Positions 45,860-57,949 are shown, numbered from the stretch's first letter. The stretch is 64,000 bases of DNA from Lumnitzera littorea (GCA_024138015.1 JAMXBB010000010.1:76319541-76383540); one strand, 5' to 3'. The notes: generated by a model from the sequence alone, not told the origin. Translations and numbers: made by a program.

Positions 45860-48190
45860 TGTAAATACTTAATTTTTGCCCATAATTTTTATTTTTACAA
45901 GGAGGGTCCTAATTCAAAAATAAAAAATAAAAAAAACAAAAAAATTATTAAAAGATAAAAAGATAATAAAAATTAACAAATAATGAAAATACAAAAAAAA
46001 AATAAGAAAAGAAAAAATCATATAGATTTCGTAGATTTTTAGGAAGCAATTTATATTAGGAATAATTAGTTTTAGTGTTAGTTTTAATTTAGTTAAAAAT
46101 TTTATTTTTAGGGAATCGGATAGTTTAAATATAATTTAATGGTAATGAATGTCAAGATATAGGTCAATGGCCTAATGGATAAGTAACGGAGTATTTGGGT
46201 GGATTTAGTTGGAGGTCACGGGTTCGAGTCTCAGTAGGCACCTATGTCTTTATTTTTCTGTCTTTACAGAAGCAAGATTTAAAATCGGATTCATATCTAA
46301 TCAAATCGTATGAATATTAGTTGAATCAGATTTGAATTAAATTTGAATCTAATTTATTTAATGAATCAGATATAATTACATATGATATGATATGATTTGG
46401 TTAGACTATATAAGCACTTCACGCAGTCAGAAAAGAAAAAAAACAGAATAGAAAAAATAAGGCCCTTGCCGCACTCTATACACAACAGAGTGAAGCCAAC
46501 TCCAGCAGCAGTAAGTCCAACGACTCTGACAACAAGTTCTTGTTCAAATAGCTCCCTCGCATGCCTACGAACACACAAGTTCCTTGCCAATCAACCAACA
46601 CTTCACAACTCCGCAATGCTGCAGCGTATCCATCTATCACTGCTCCGTCCTCGCACTACTGTTGCCACATTGTCCTTCATCCAACATGTATGCCATAGCA
46701 ATGCTATCCTCTTCGTAGCCATAATCGACTTTCCTTCACCGAACACACCGTACGACTACGCACAGCATCCACGTCCTAAGTTCCTTCATGCGTACGACAA
46801 CAGCGGCACGACTCTGATTATAGCATCACTCCAATCATGTAAGTGACAGCAAGCGAAGTAGATAGCTGCCACGTTCAGGCCAATAACGGCAATGCAAATC
46901 CGATCAGCTAACTCGTCCACACTTCAACACCTCCAATAACAGCAGCAGGCAGACGTTGCTATCCATTAACACTTCAAGGATCCAGTTTTCGATCAATGCT
47001 AACTCTAACGAAGTCTACAGCACTTGACGCACAAATACAATACGTGAGTCACCTACGACGCTAAGTCCACATATTGATCGTTACACTGCACTTCACCAAA
47101 CACTGTCCGTGTCGACTATGATTTATGTCGAGCACACTTAGTTGGAGCACCATAGTTCATGTCCAGCGTCGAGCCCCTATCGTCTACTGTAGCGATCAGT
47201 GCCAACACGACGTCGGCAGCAGTCTAATGCCTCTGTCCTTCCACCAAGCAAGTTCAAGTTCAGTTGTTCAAAGTTTTTTTTTATTTAGTTATTATATTGT
47301 GTTATTATTATTATTATTTCATTAGACATAGCATATGTATGTATATATTAGTTTAATATATTTCTTTTAGCATCGGTTTTCTTTATTATATAAGTTAAAT
47401 ATGTTATATTGATTTATGTGGATAGTTGTTTAATAGTAATAATATAGATACAAATAAATATATATGTATATATGTTAGCCTAGGAATTTTTTTTAGAATT
47501 AGGTTTTTTTTTTTTTTTAGAAATCCTTACATAGAAAATTATTTTTAGAAATAAAAATTAACAAAAAGAAATATTTTAAAAGAAAGTTATAATTCCTTAG
47601 AGAGTTTTGTGATCATTTATGAGTTAGGACCCCTTTAGATTTTTTTAAATAAACCGAATAAATTAAAATGTAAACTTGGACGGTTTTCAAAAATTAAAAT
47701 TAACTAACATACTAAAGGTTTTTGGAAAGAACTACGATCGTCTGATCCCGGTTAGCGAGTACGTAAGCACCTTCGGGGCAACGATAAAATCTGTAGAAAC
47801 TTAGGTTCTTTTTTTTCTTTTGATTTTTATTTATTTATTTTTAAATATTATAATTAGAAAAAATAATCCTAATTTCGGCAAATAAATAGTAGTACCCGTT
47901 AGGGTTTAATAGGTTAGCTCCCGAATTCGGAACCCTCTGGTTCTTTGTTAAAATTGAAATAAAAGACCGGTAGCTAAATCATAATCAATCCACCCAATTG
48001 GTTACGGTTTCTCTTCTTTTCTCGACTTCGATCGGGTGGCGACTCCAAAAAATTATTTTTAATAAAAAACCAGAATTTCTCAATTTCTATAGTCAATGAT
48101 TAATATTAAATAGGTTAGGATTTAATATTAATCGAGAAATGGGGAAATCAATTAAAAAAAAAAAAGAAAACCGAAAAATCAGACTCGATA
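45860..48190 (+). repeat. Element G 3' LTR (2331 bp)
   Basis: Starts TGTAAATACTTAATTTTTGC and ends GACTCGATA, followed by GCAAG. It differs from the 5' LTR by substitutions and by a ~103-bp extra segment near 46270-46370. TATA at 46407-46414. Confidence 0.92.
46155..46243 (+). ncRNA. tRNA-like (SINE-head-like) segment in G 3' LTR
   Basis: TGGCCTAATGGATAAG as box A and GGTTCGAGTCT (46221-46231) as a perfect box B, the better-kept copy. It is in the same place as in the 5' LTR, so it predates the insertion of G. Confidence 0.5.
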
Positions 48191-48195
48191 GCAAG
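48191..48195 (+). repeat. Target-site duplication of G, right copy
   Basis: GCAAG, identical to 31485-31489. Confidence 0.9.
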
Positions 48196-48470
48196 GAGAC
48201 CCATGTCACCTTACAACTTATTGACAAGAGTATCAAATACCCAAGGAATATTGTAGAGAATGTCCTAGTAAAGGTAGAAAAATTTATCTTCCCAATCAAC
48301 TTTATAGTCCTAGAGTTAGAAGAACACAAAGAGGTACCCATGATCCTTGGTAGACCATTTCTTTCTTCCCAATCAACTTTATAGTCCTAGAGATGGAAGA
48401 ACATAAAGAGATACCCATGATCCTTGGTAAACCATTTCTTACAACAGGTAAGGTGTTGATAGACGTGGAA
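48196..48470 (+). pseudogene. Element F protease, right half, with 77-bp duplication
   Basis: ETHVTLQLIDKSIKYPRNI and NVLVKVEKFIFPINFIVL lead to VPMILGRPFL, the protease C-terminal loop. A 77-bp segment (48291-48367) is repeated at 48368-48444 with several differences, adding a frameshift. Joins to 31356-31484 across G. Confidence 0.75.
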
Positions 48471-48929
48471 TAGGGTAAGCTTATTTTAAGAGTTATGGAT
48501 GATCAAGTGACTTTTAATATTTATGAAGCCATAAAGTAATTTGATGGTTGTAAGTCCTGTTACACTATTGATATTATTAATAAGATTACCAGTGAGTCCA
48601 TAGAAGAGAAAGTAGGGTTAGATACCATGGAATCAGTTCTTAGGGATCTGGATGATTAGAGCGATGATGACAAGCCTGGGGAAGAATGTAGGGAACAAGT
48701 GTTAGAAATTAAAGTTTGATACTATGAGGAACTAGGAGCCAGTGATAAGAAGCCAGTCACCTCATTGACACAACTCCCAATGCTTGAACTTAAACTTTTA
48801 CCTAGTCATTTAAAATATGCTTATCTTGGAACAAATGATATTTTACCAATAATTATCTCCTCTTCCTTGACAGGTGATCAAGAGGAATAACTTCTAGAAG
48901 TTCTGAGAGAGCATAAAGAAGTCATTGGG
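48471..48929 (+). pseudogene. Element F protease-RT linker
   Basis: A decayed frame with acidic stretches (SVLRDLDD and similar) and TAG stops; I identify only the linker position. No other gene. Confidence 0.4.
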
Positions 48930-49860
48930 TAGACCATTGCTAATATCAAGGGGATTAGTCCCTTAATTTGCACTCACAAGATATTGTTGGAGGCTGAATG
49001 AAAACCTACAGTATAACTACAGAAACGACTTAACTCAACTCTCAAGGAGGTAGTAAAAAAAGAGGTGCTTACATTGCTGGATGCAAGTATTATCTACCAT
49101 ATCTTAAATAGCAAGTAAGTTAGTTTCGTTCAAGTAGTGCCAAAAAAAGTTGGTATGACTGTAGTTACAAACGAAGCTAATGAGTTAATTCCTACTTGCA
49201 GTGTGACTGAGTGGAGAGTCTATATAGATTATAGAAAACTGAATGATGCCACCTATAAAGACCACCCCCTCCCTTTAATAGATCAGATGTTACAAAAACT
49301 TTTAAGGCATGATTATTATCATTTTTTAGATGTTATTCTAGTTATAATCAAATTCATATAGCACCTGAGGATTAAGAGAAAACCACCTTTACATGTCCTT
49401 ATGGCATTTTGCCTTTAAGAGATTGCCCTTTGATCTTTGTAATGCACTCACTACTTTTCAAAGATGCACGATATCTATATTTTCTAATATGTTAGAAGAT
49501 TTCATTGAAATATTTAGATGACTTCTTAGTCTTTAGGAAGTCATTTGACTCATGTCTGACTAATTTAAACTATGTACTTAAAAGGTATAAGGAGACTAAT
49601 CTACTTCTAAACCGGCAGAAATGCCATTTTGTGGTAAGAGAGGGCATAGTCTTAAGTTATAAGGTGTTGAAAAAGGGGGTCAAAGTTGACAAGGCAAAAG
49701 TGGAGATAATAGAGAAGTTGCCACCACCCATTTCAGTTAAGGGAGTCAAGAGCTTTCTAGGGCATGCTGGCTTCTACAAGAGATTTATTAGGAACTTCTC
49801 TAAAATCTCTAGACCTCTTTGTAATTTACATGAAAAACATTATGCCTTTATTCTTTTATG
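48930..49860 (+). pseudogene. Element F reverse transcriptase
   Basis: VTEWRVYIDYRKLNDATYKD and HPLPLIDQMLQKLLRHDYYH at 49200-49330. After frame changes, KYLDDFLVFRKSFDSCLTNL at 49505 has the catalytic box as YLDD. LLLNRQKCHFVVREGIVLS and VKSFLGHAGFYKRFIRNFSK close it. The 118-codon piece is intact; the rest is broken. Confidence 0.8.
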
Positions 49861-49861
49861 A

Positions 49862-50330
49862 CAGTTATTTGCAGGCATTCAATCAATTAAAGGAGAAGCT
49901 TATTTTAGCCCCAGTAATTGTTGCACCTAATTGGGAGCTTCCTTTCGAGTTAATGTATGATGCTAGTGACTATACTATAGGATCAGTACTTGGGCAGAGG
50001 AAAGGTAAGTTATTTCATGTCATATACTATGCTAGTAGAACCTTGAATGAGGCCTAGAGAAACTATGCTACAACATAAAAAGAGCTTTTAGCAGTCATAT
50101 TTGCATGTGATAAGTTTAGGCTTTATCTAACAGGTTCTAAGATTATAGTATACACAGATCATGCTGTTCTGAAATATTTGTTCACTAAAATTGATGTTAA
50201 ACCTAGGTTAATTCATTGGATTTTACTACTGTAAGAATTTGACCTTGAAATCAAAGATAAAAAGAGAACTAAAAATGTGATTGCTAATCGTTTATCTTGT
50301 TTAGAATCCGACTGTTTAGAGCACCTATTA
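49862..50330 (+). pseudogene. Element F RNase H
   Basis: FELMYDASDYTIGSVLGQRK and FHVIYYASRTLNEA give the start; later SKIIVYTDHAVLKYLFTK gives the YTDH motif. Broken by TAG and TAA. Confidence 0.7.
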
Positions 50331-50479
50331 ATGAAAAATTCCTTGATGAACAGTTATATGCGGTAAAGATTCAAAGATTACCTTGGTATGCTGATATAAT
50401 CAATTACCTGGTCAACAAAATCATACCATACAGTTTCTCATTTCAAAAGAAAAAGAAGTTTTTACATGATGTGAAATTT

Positions 50480-51660
50480 TATTTCTAAGATGAACCATAT
50501 CTGTTTAAATGTTATGCTGACTAAGTAATTAGACATTGTATGCTTGAAACTAAACAGCTTAGCATAATTCAACACCGTCATTCTAAAGAAACAGGGGCTA
50601 CTTTGGTGTGCAAAGAACTGTAGCTAAAATTTTATCTTGTGGATTTTACTGGCCTAGTCTGTTTAGTGATTGCAGGAACTATATTATATCTTGTACTTAA
50701 TGCCAAAGGATTGGAAATATTTCTAAGAGACATGAATTACTACAAAATAGCATTCTGGTAATTGAGCTTTTTGATGTATGGGGAATAGACTTCATGGGTC
50801 CTTTTCCCTTATCTTTTTCAAACAAATATATACTTTTGACTGTAGATTATGTATCGAAATGAGTAAAAGCAGTTGCTTTACAAACTAATGATGCTAGGGT
50901 TGTAATTAAATTTTTGAAAAAGAACATATTTTCCAAGTATAGGGTACCTAAAGCTATTACTAGTGACAAGGGATCACATATTTGCAATCAGTAGTTTGAA
51001 AAACTATTATCAAAATATGGAGTCACACATAAAATTTCCACCCCGTATCATCCACAAATATGTGGATAAGTTGAGGTGTCTAATAGGGAAATGAAGCGTA
51101 TTTTAGAGAAGACTGTTAATGCATCTAGGAAAAATTGGTCTTTAAAACTTGATGATGCATTGTAGGTTTATAAGATAGCTTTTAAAACCCCTATAAGAAT
51201 GTCCCCATACAAAATTTTTTTTGGTAAATCGTGTCACCTACCTATAAAGCTTGAGCACAAGGCCTACTAGGCCATCAAATACCTTAACTTTGATTTACAA
51301 GCTGCAGGTGAAAAGAGATTACTCTAATTGAACTAGTTGGATGAGATCAGAGAAGAAGCTTATGAAAACGCTAGGATCTATAAGGAGAGAGCCAAGCGAT
51401 GGCATGATAGGAACATGTAACAACGGCAGTTCATGCTTGATCAAAAAGTGTTATTATACAACTCTCAACTAATGTTGTTCTTAGGTAGGTTAAAATCTCG
51501 ATGATCTAGGCCATTTGAAATATCTAATGCTTTTCCTTATGGTACAGTTGAGTTAAAGGAAGGAGATAATCGTACTTTCAAGGTAAATGGCACCTTCTCA
51601 AATACTATTTTGAAAGGGAAAATATGGACAATGATGCTACTATTGTAGTGGGCGTGAACC
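50480..51660 (+). pseudogene. Element F integrase
   Basis: Decayed but ordered: IDFMGPFPLSFSN near 50790, ITSDKGSH near 50960 (Asp kept), CHPQ-like YHPQICG then VEVSNREMKRILEKTVN near 51065 (Glu kept), and a C-terminal helix near 51350 (EARIYKERAKRWHDRNM-like). Several TAG/TAA stops stand where Gln or Trp is expected. Confidence 0.7.
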
Positions 51661-52111
51661 TATAGTAAGACCAAAAAAGTTGAGCCAGTGACTATAAACT
51701 AAGCGCTTTATGGGAGGCAACCTATGTCTAATTCAATTAATTTTTTCCTTTTTCCTTTTATTTTTATTTTTATTTCTATTTTTAAAAAAAGCGTAAAACT
51801 TTGAATTGAAGGGTAGCCTTTTAGGCCTCCGACCTTTCAACCAGTCTTCCTACATATGCCGACCATGTATGTCGTTGACGTACAGAGGGAAATGGCTGGC
51901 ATAAGCCTCCTGATATAAAACACGGTCGTTCATTTTCTCTCTCTCCTCACTCATTTCCTCCCTAAATTCTCTCTCTTCCTTCTCTCTCTCTCTAAATTTC
52001 TCTCATAAACTCTTCCCTCTCCCTCACTCCATCTCACATACATCTACCCTCTTCATCTTTTACACCCACATTCATACTCTTTCATTTCAAATATGTACTC
52101 CCAACTCTACT

Positions 52112-53272
52112 ATGTCACCTAAGAAATTTCAACCACAAAGGACGAAACAAAAGATAATAGCCACTTCATCTTTACGGAGTCCAGATAGAGATCTGTTGTC
52201 ACATCAGGATTATGCAAAGGAAGGAAAGAAGAAGTTACAATGGATGACCTTTATGAATCAACAATATTTGGATTAGACTATTATGCAAGAATATGCTATG
52301 GATGACCGAATCCAGTAGATAGTTCCAGATAAGACTTGGTTTAGATTGTTTAAGATAAAGGAACCTACTTTAAAAAATATTGCCATTGAGTTCTTATCTA
52401 CCTTGCAGTTAGAGAGAGATAGGAGAATGTCTACGATCACCTTCTAGGCTTATGGTGAGATTCATGTGGTTAAACTACGTCAAATTGGTTATTTTTTGGG
52501 ATTATATGATGAAGAATAAGTGAATTTGCCTAACTCCTAGCCCGATGATATGATTGCTAAGAGATTCTGGTACCAGCTGATTCAACTTAGGCAAGATGAT
52601 TTTGTACCTTAAAAGTCACTTGCCACTACTTTTTCACCAATGGAGCATAGGCTACTCCACCACATTCTCACTTACACTATTAGTTGTAAGAAAACTTGCC
52701 ATAGCAAGGTAACTAGTTTTGATATGTTTTATCTGTACAGCTTGATTTTTGTGTATCAGATTAATCTAGGAGTAAAAGTAGCAAATTTTATTTATAGACA
52801 AGTAGATGATACCAGGACTCAGGTTATATTTTGTGGTGGTAATATTACGGCATTGTTGAAGGGTATGGGGATTTTTCAACAACCGGAAGGGGATGAGGGT
52901 ATTCCTTGTAAGCCTATTTTAGTTGCACCCTTTAGGGTTGGAGATTGGTTAAGATAAACAATAGGCCAAATCCAATTGATGAGGAGGAAGTTCCTGAAAA
53001 TCCTCCTGCCACTAGAGCTTCTACTTCCCATCCTCCTCCTCTAATCAGTAGTTATAAGCAGTTGAGTATAGAAATTAAAGAAGTCTAGGATGAAATTTGA
53101 AAAGAAAGGAAGAAGAATAAGAAGTTTCGGACTACTATGTTTAATATGTTGAAGTCCACTATCTCGTGTTTTTAGCTAGTAGCTACAAAGCAGCTACACT
53201 ATGAGACTTCCAATGAGAAGACTAGCAACTTAGAGCGAGATAGTTAGAGCCTTGCACGCAATTTTGATGTTT
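52112..53272 (+). pseudogene. Element F third ORF (ATHILA ORF-type)
   Basis: One frame from ATG 52112 (MSPKKFQPQRTKQKIIATSS) to 52957 with about six stops, then a frameshift and ~100 codons more. Motifs such as TWFRLFKIKEPTLKNIAIEF, EIHVVKLRQIGYFLGLYDEE and MEHRLLHHILTYTISCKKTC resemble the ATHILA ORF-1 / putative plant transposon protein family, found 3' of pol in Athila elements in the env-like position. I see no clear membrane segments. Confidence 0.6.
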
Positions 53273-54817
53273 TTCTATGTTATTTCTTTTGTTTTCTTTT
53301 ATTTTTTCTTTGCTATTAGGTTATTTTTGTTTAGTACCCTCTTCAATGGGTAACTTTAGATAATTACTTCTACTATGTACTTTTAAGTATACTTTTATTT
53401 CATATTTGCTCTTTCGTATTTCTTCGTGTTTGATGAGACAAGTCTAATCTGAATTAGAAGCTCTTCTTAATGATATCATGATTGGAATTTTCCTTGTTGC
53501 TAAAAATTTGAAACTAGAGAAGTACCGATTTTTCATTTTCTATAAATTTTATTTTCTTTTATTTCCTATTGTACACTGAATTGGAGACAATATGGACATT
53601 GTCTATTCTAAAGTAGGGGGAAGGAAATATAGGAAATGGATTTTGAATTAAATTGAACATCAATTTTGATGTCGGTTTTTGTTTATAAATGGTTATACTT
53701 CCCTATTTGCTTGAACTTTATTCGTTCTCAAGTATCTAGCCAATTTTTCATTTTTGAATTTCTTGTTTGGAATCTAGAGATTATATGAAGAAAAATTGTT
53801 GATAGCATCTAATGGTGATTTGCTTGAATAATTAACTCACTAAGGTGCCCTACTCACCATTATTGTGATTTTTTTACTTAGTTAAAATTAATTAATCAAA
53901 TCTTTAGGAACCTAATTTACCTAGTTTTTAGCCTTAGAATTTGAAATTTAAGAGTTAGTCAAGTCTTTAATTGAAAAGTAAACAGGTTCACTTCTATGCA
54001 AGGTTAGTTAGTATATTGTCCTTTTAGTTGTTCTAACGTTACTTTAACACTTAGTAAAAGAGATAAGTGAAGCTTTATACTCAGTGATTCCTATAAAAGA
54101 AGTCTAAAAAATTTTAGCATGCATTCAAAGAGTTATGAAATTAAAGCCTTTACTCTAATAACTTAAGTAATTGAGTTAAGAGTATCCTAACTTGAATGTT
54201 AGAATGAGAAAGAATCTATAGGGATCTCTTTAAAACCTAGTCACTTGGGTGATGAACCTAGGATGTGCTGACATAATGTACTTATTATAACAAGAAGAGC
54301 GGAAAGACAAAGTTCAGTATCTGAACTAAGAAAAAAGAAAAAGAAAAAAAATGGGAATGGAAAATGAAAATTTTTAATGCAATTTTGAGAAATGAATTAA
54401 GGCTTGTAATAAAGAGGAAGAAAACCTAAGGATAAAGCAAATACGATATACTTTCACTACTTTGTTAACTTGTTTGTTGGGATAAGTAAAGGGATAATAT
54501 GCCTGCTAATAGCTGTGAAGTTTAAATTGGTATTTTTCTTTTTAAGATTAAGTATCTATTTTTGAAATAGAAATCTTAGATTAAACGCTTGGATTAAAAT
54601 TTGTTTTCTCTAGAATGGCTGATTAATTTCAATTATAGTACTTTGATCACATATTTCGATTTGGTTCGAGCAGTAGGCACTATAAATTAATGAGTTTGAA
54701 AGTATGGAATATCAGATGCTTAGATTTGCAATTGGAAAATTTGTATTTTCAATGGTAGATTTCTTTAGTTTTGTTTATTTTACTTGAGGACGAGCAAAAG
54801 TTCAAGTCTAAGAGAGT
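53273..54817 (+). other. Element F 3' noncoding region and polypurine tract
   Basis: No gene. A purine stretch TAGGGGGAAGG near 53614-53624 and the final TTCAAGTCTAAGAGAGT before the LTR (54801-54817) are candidate primer tracts. The latter, after TTGAGGACGAGCAAAAG, is typical of this element group. Confidence 0.55.
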
Positions 54818-56223
54818 TGCTAAAAGCATATTTTATTCATGTTTTAATGTGATAATTATATAAAATTATTATTGATTTTGTAGAAATCATTAAGAACTAA
54901 TACTTAAGTATTTTCATTTGGACATTTCAAGTATTAGAGGATTCATAGTGAAAATAAGATCAATTTAGAGGAGTTTTACGCAAACGAACGAAGCCTAAAT
55001 TGAGCTATGGCACATTGGAATTGAAGGAAGCCGGCCGACACTTTACACAGGCGGATTTGGAGTTCTATGCCGCTGACCTTGAACATTACACCACCGGCCT
55101 TTATGAAAAAAAAAAAAAATCTAATCTACAACCAACCCTAGTTTTCTCTTTAAATGGCCATGTGATTGATATTTTAGGTGAACTTTTACATCTTGTTTAG
55201 AATTAGAGAGTCTTAGAAACAGTTAGTAGATAGTTTTAAAGAGTTTTTCTTTAGGATTTCTTGGATCGTTGAGAAGACTTCACTTTTGTTGTGGAAATCA
55301 TCTTTAGAGTGCAATTGAAGTTTATTCATCATAATTATAGAATTGGTGATCTCTATTCTATTTATATTTATGTAATTCTGTGATTTATTCTTACTTTTAA
55401 TCACGAACTTCTTTGCAAATTCAATTATTATCTGTGCTTTTGTTTTAATTCCCATAACTAGCTAAGTTTTATTTGTGGAAATTGATGAAACCCAAGATAG
55501 CTGAGATGATAATTGTATTCATGTTATAGGGTTAATAGATATATGGATGATATGATTTTGATTATAATTCTCTAATTGGTTATGATCGTTAGAAACACTA
55601 TTGTTACGGGAGTTGATATAGGGTTTGTTAGAAATTCTTGATTAAACTAATTAACTAATGCGAGAGCGGGGTTAATTGGATTAATTAGAAATTATCTAGA
55701 GATTAATACAATGTTTTGAGTTAACTATTCACTAAGACATTAGGGATAATTGATTTAAGATATTAGACGATCATAACATCGGGAGGTGTATGATTATAAT
55801 TTAAAGTCCACTATTAATTGGAGATACGAAAATTGACCAATTAATTAGAGGTTTAAATCTTTAAGTTTTAAGGCATGATAATTTCGCTTGAATGACCGTA
55901 TAATTATTAATCTATATAACATGATAACAATTTGATTTGCACAACTAGGGTAGATTTTATTTTCCTACATTCTCAATTGATTGTATAGTTTTAAATATTT
56001 TATCATAATTTTCTTTTCGATAGTTTTAAGGTAATTATTATATTAGTTAATTCATAATTTAATTTTGATTACCTAAATATTGATAAGAACTATCATAGGA
56101 TTAGTAATTTATTAGTCTTTGAGGGATCGACAACCTTACTCACTCTTTATTACTTGATTCCAACCCAATATACTTATTGGAGTATTCATGATTTATTTTT
56201 ATATATATGGTTTAAGCAGATCA
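54818..56223 (+). repeat. Element F 3' LTR
   Basis: TGCTAAAAGCATATTTTATT to GCAGATCA, direct repeat of 28109-29513, followed by GGCTA. Confidence 0.9.
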
Positions 56224-56228
56224 GGCTA

Positions 56229-56751
56229 CTTTATATGTATGAAAAGACAAAATGGTAATCTTACAATTAGGTTACATAGGATATTCCAAAACGGGTAAAA
56301 GAGAAAGAATATTTAGTACAAAAAAAAGTAAAAATCATTCTAGAATCTTATATCAGAAGACATATGTCGCTTAGTGGTTGGACAATAAAAATATGATACA
56401 AAGTAGGTAGAAGTAGAAAAGCATTGCAGTTTGGGGTCGACCTAATCTGAATCAGGTTAAGAGCCAATCAGTCTTGTAAAGAAGGCAATTGAATTGAAGT
56501 CAGATGTATGTGGTTGGTTTGGGAGCTTGGCTAAGCTAGTCCTAGGCTATCTTCTAGAATCAAGCATCACTGTTGGGTAAGAGTAGATCTGACATACATG
56601 AGGATCTGACAGCTAGGTCAATTGAAGATCAACTTAGAATAGAAATCCTTGTCTTGGATATGGCTTCGAGCTAGTCTTCTTTACGTAAGTCCTTAGAGTC
56701 CTTTAACTCAGCTACGTGTGATTGGTCCATCCAAGGGGCTGATTCCTATCT
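56229..56751 (-). repeat. Element B 5' LTR, right half
   Basis: Matches 19614-20136 (ACATATGTCGCTTAGTGGTT in both) and ends CTATCT before ACCTA. With 27781-28108 it makes an 851-bp LTR. Confidence 0.85.
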
Positions 56752-56756
56752 ACCTA

Positions 56757-57180
56757 TCTCACCTCCATTAGCAAAACCCCTTTTGGCTTAGCATTCAAGA
56801 CGGAGGCAGTCTTCCCCATTAAGCTAAAGCTTTCCAAAATCTGGACTTAAAGCTTTAACACCTTCCTTAATGAGTCCTTACTATAAGCCAGCATTAACAC
56901 TATCGAAGAAATCAGAGACTTTGCTGCAGCTTAGGTAACTGCTTATTAGTAGTGAGCTATTAGATACTATGATCAGAAGGTTAGATACAAAGAATTCAAG
57001 GTTGGCGACCTAGCCTACTGGAAGTTAGAAGCTATGGGCTCTTAAGAAAGATAGGGCAAGTTGGCCTTCAATTGGAAAAACTCGATCAAAGTTAGGGAAA
57101 ACTTAAGGAATAAAGCATATAGATTGGAACAACTAGACAGTGAGCTCATCCCTTGCACATAGAATGCCGATAATCTTTGA
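56757..57180 (+). pseudogene. Element C integrase, C-terminal part
   Basis: SISKTPFGLAFKTEAVFPIK, YYDQKVRYKEFKVGDLAYWK, GKLAFNWKNSIKV and YRLEQLDSELIPCT carry on the frame left at 19288. This is the integrase C-terminus of Tat elements. It is the strongest proof that 19.3-56.75 kb is inserted in C. Confidence 0.85.
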
Positions 57181-57296
57181 CTCTATTTTGATTAATGTAC
57201 AATCATTCTATAAATCATGTCACAAATTGTGAGAGAAAGTTCCATTTCTCATATGAGTTGTCTACATTTACTCCTTTTTTCTTACTCTCATATTAG
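57181..57296 (+). other. Element C 3' spacer
   Basis: Short noncoding spacer between integrase and the tandem array. Confidence 0.4.
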
Positions 57297-57680
57297 GCCC
57301 CAACCCCCAAAGGGTAAATGGACCCATTAGCTGGGCAAGTCAAAACACCATCGACTTGACCATCCTTAGGTAACCTCAATAAGGGGAAATACCCGTTAAA
57401 TGAGAAACTCCCATTGATTGGGTAGGTTAATACTCTACCAACCTAACCTTCCCTCGCGTAACCTCAGTAAGGGGAAACACCCCTTACTAGAGGAACTCTT
57501 ATTAACTAGGCAGGTTGAAACGCTATCGATCTAACCTCTCTCGAGTAACTTCTATAAGAGGAAACACCCCTTATCTAAGGAACTCCCACTAACCGATAGG
57601 TTAGAACGCCACCGACCTCACTCCCCTAATGCAGCCTTGTAAGGGATAACACCACTTATACAATTGAGGAACTCCCCATG
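57297..57680 (+). repeat. ~88-bp tandem repeat in C 3' region, ~4.5 units
   Basis: Units start GTAACCTCARTAAGGGGAAA at about 57370, 57458 and 57545, with diverged or partial ones at each end (57297 and 57631). They share AGGTTRAAACGCTACCGACC-like parts. The unit is unrelated to that of G, but the place is the same: after integrase, before the 3' LTR. Confidence 0.8.
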
Positions 57681-57949
57681 CACGAAATAACTTCAAATGT
57701 CAGGCTATGTTACAAAGAGCTGAGCAAAAAAGTGAAAAGCATTAAATAAGAGTCAAAGCATGCAAAACAACTACATTGAGAAAAGAAAAAATTCCATTAA
57801 TAAAGTAAAGATATACAAGATTAAGGTTAACATCCCGACTTGATGTACAAGACAAAGGGAAGGGGGATAACTACTGCTTTGGATTAGCAAACTCCAATAG
57901 CTTTGAAAAGTTAACCACATCAATTTGCTTAGAGGGCTGATCTGTCGAC
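57681..57949 (+). other. Element C spacer before antisense ORF
   Basis: AT-rich spacer, no gene recognised. Confidence 0.4.

Larger units (their letters stand above)
31490..48190 (+). mobile_element. Element G: Ogre/Tat-type Ty3/gypsy, youngest in the nest
   Basis: LTRs 31490-33717 and 45860-48190, target duplication GCAAG, polypurine tract before the 3' LTR. Order: leader, ORF1, gag, protease, candidate intron, RT, RNase H, archaeal-type RNase H, integrase, tandem array. An extra ORF before gag, an intron between protease and RT, long LTRs and 3' tandem repeats are known Ogre/Tat traits. LTR copies differ at about 4-5% by eye in sampled segments. Genes keep long open stretches but carry TAG/TAA stops and a few frameshifts. 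Confidence 0.9.
28109..56223 (+). mobile_element. Element F: Athila-type Ty3/gypsy
   Basis: LTRs 28109-29513 (1405 bp) and 54818-56223 (1406 bp); target duplication GGCTA at 28104-28108 and 56224-56228. Order: LTR, tRNA-Asp-type primer site, gag, protease (split by G), RT, RNase H, integrase, third ORF, polypurine tract, LTR. The LTR copies differ at about 6% by eye in a 228-base sample. Lineage from gag and the third ORF. It is inserted in the 5' LTR of B. Confidence 0.88.
19289..56751 (-). mobile_element. Element B: chromovirus-like Ty3/gypsy inserted in C integrase
   Basis: LTRs of 848 bp (19289-20136) and 851 bp (27781-28108 plus 56229-56751, itself split by element F), in direct orientation. 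The target duplication is ACCTA at 19284-19288 and 56752-56756. Read on the minus strand: 5' LTR, PBS, leader with solo LTR R2, gag, protease, RT, RNase H, integrase with a GPY/F-like end, 3' LTR. The LTR copies differ at about 15% of sites by eye in a 212-base sample, the oldest of those measurable here. All genes are broken. Confidence 0.85.
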
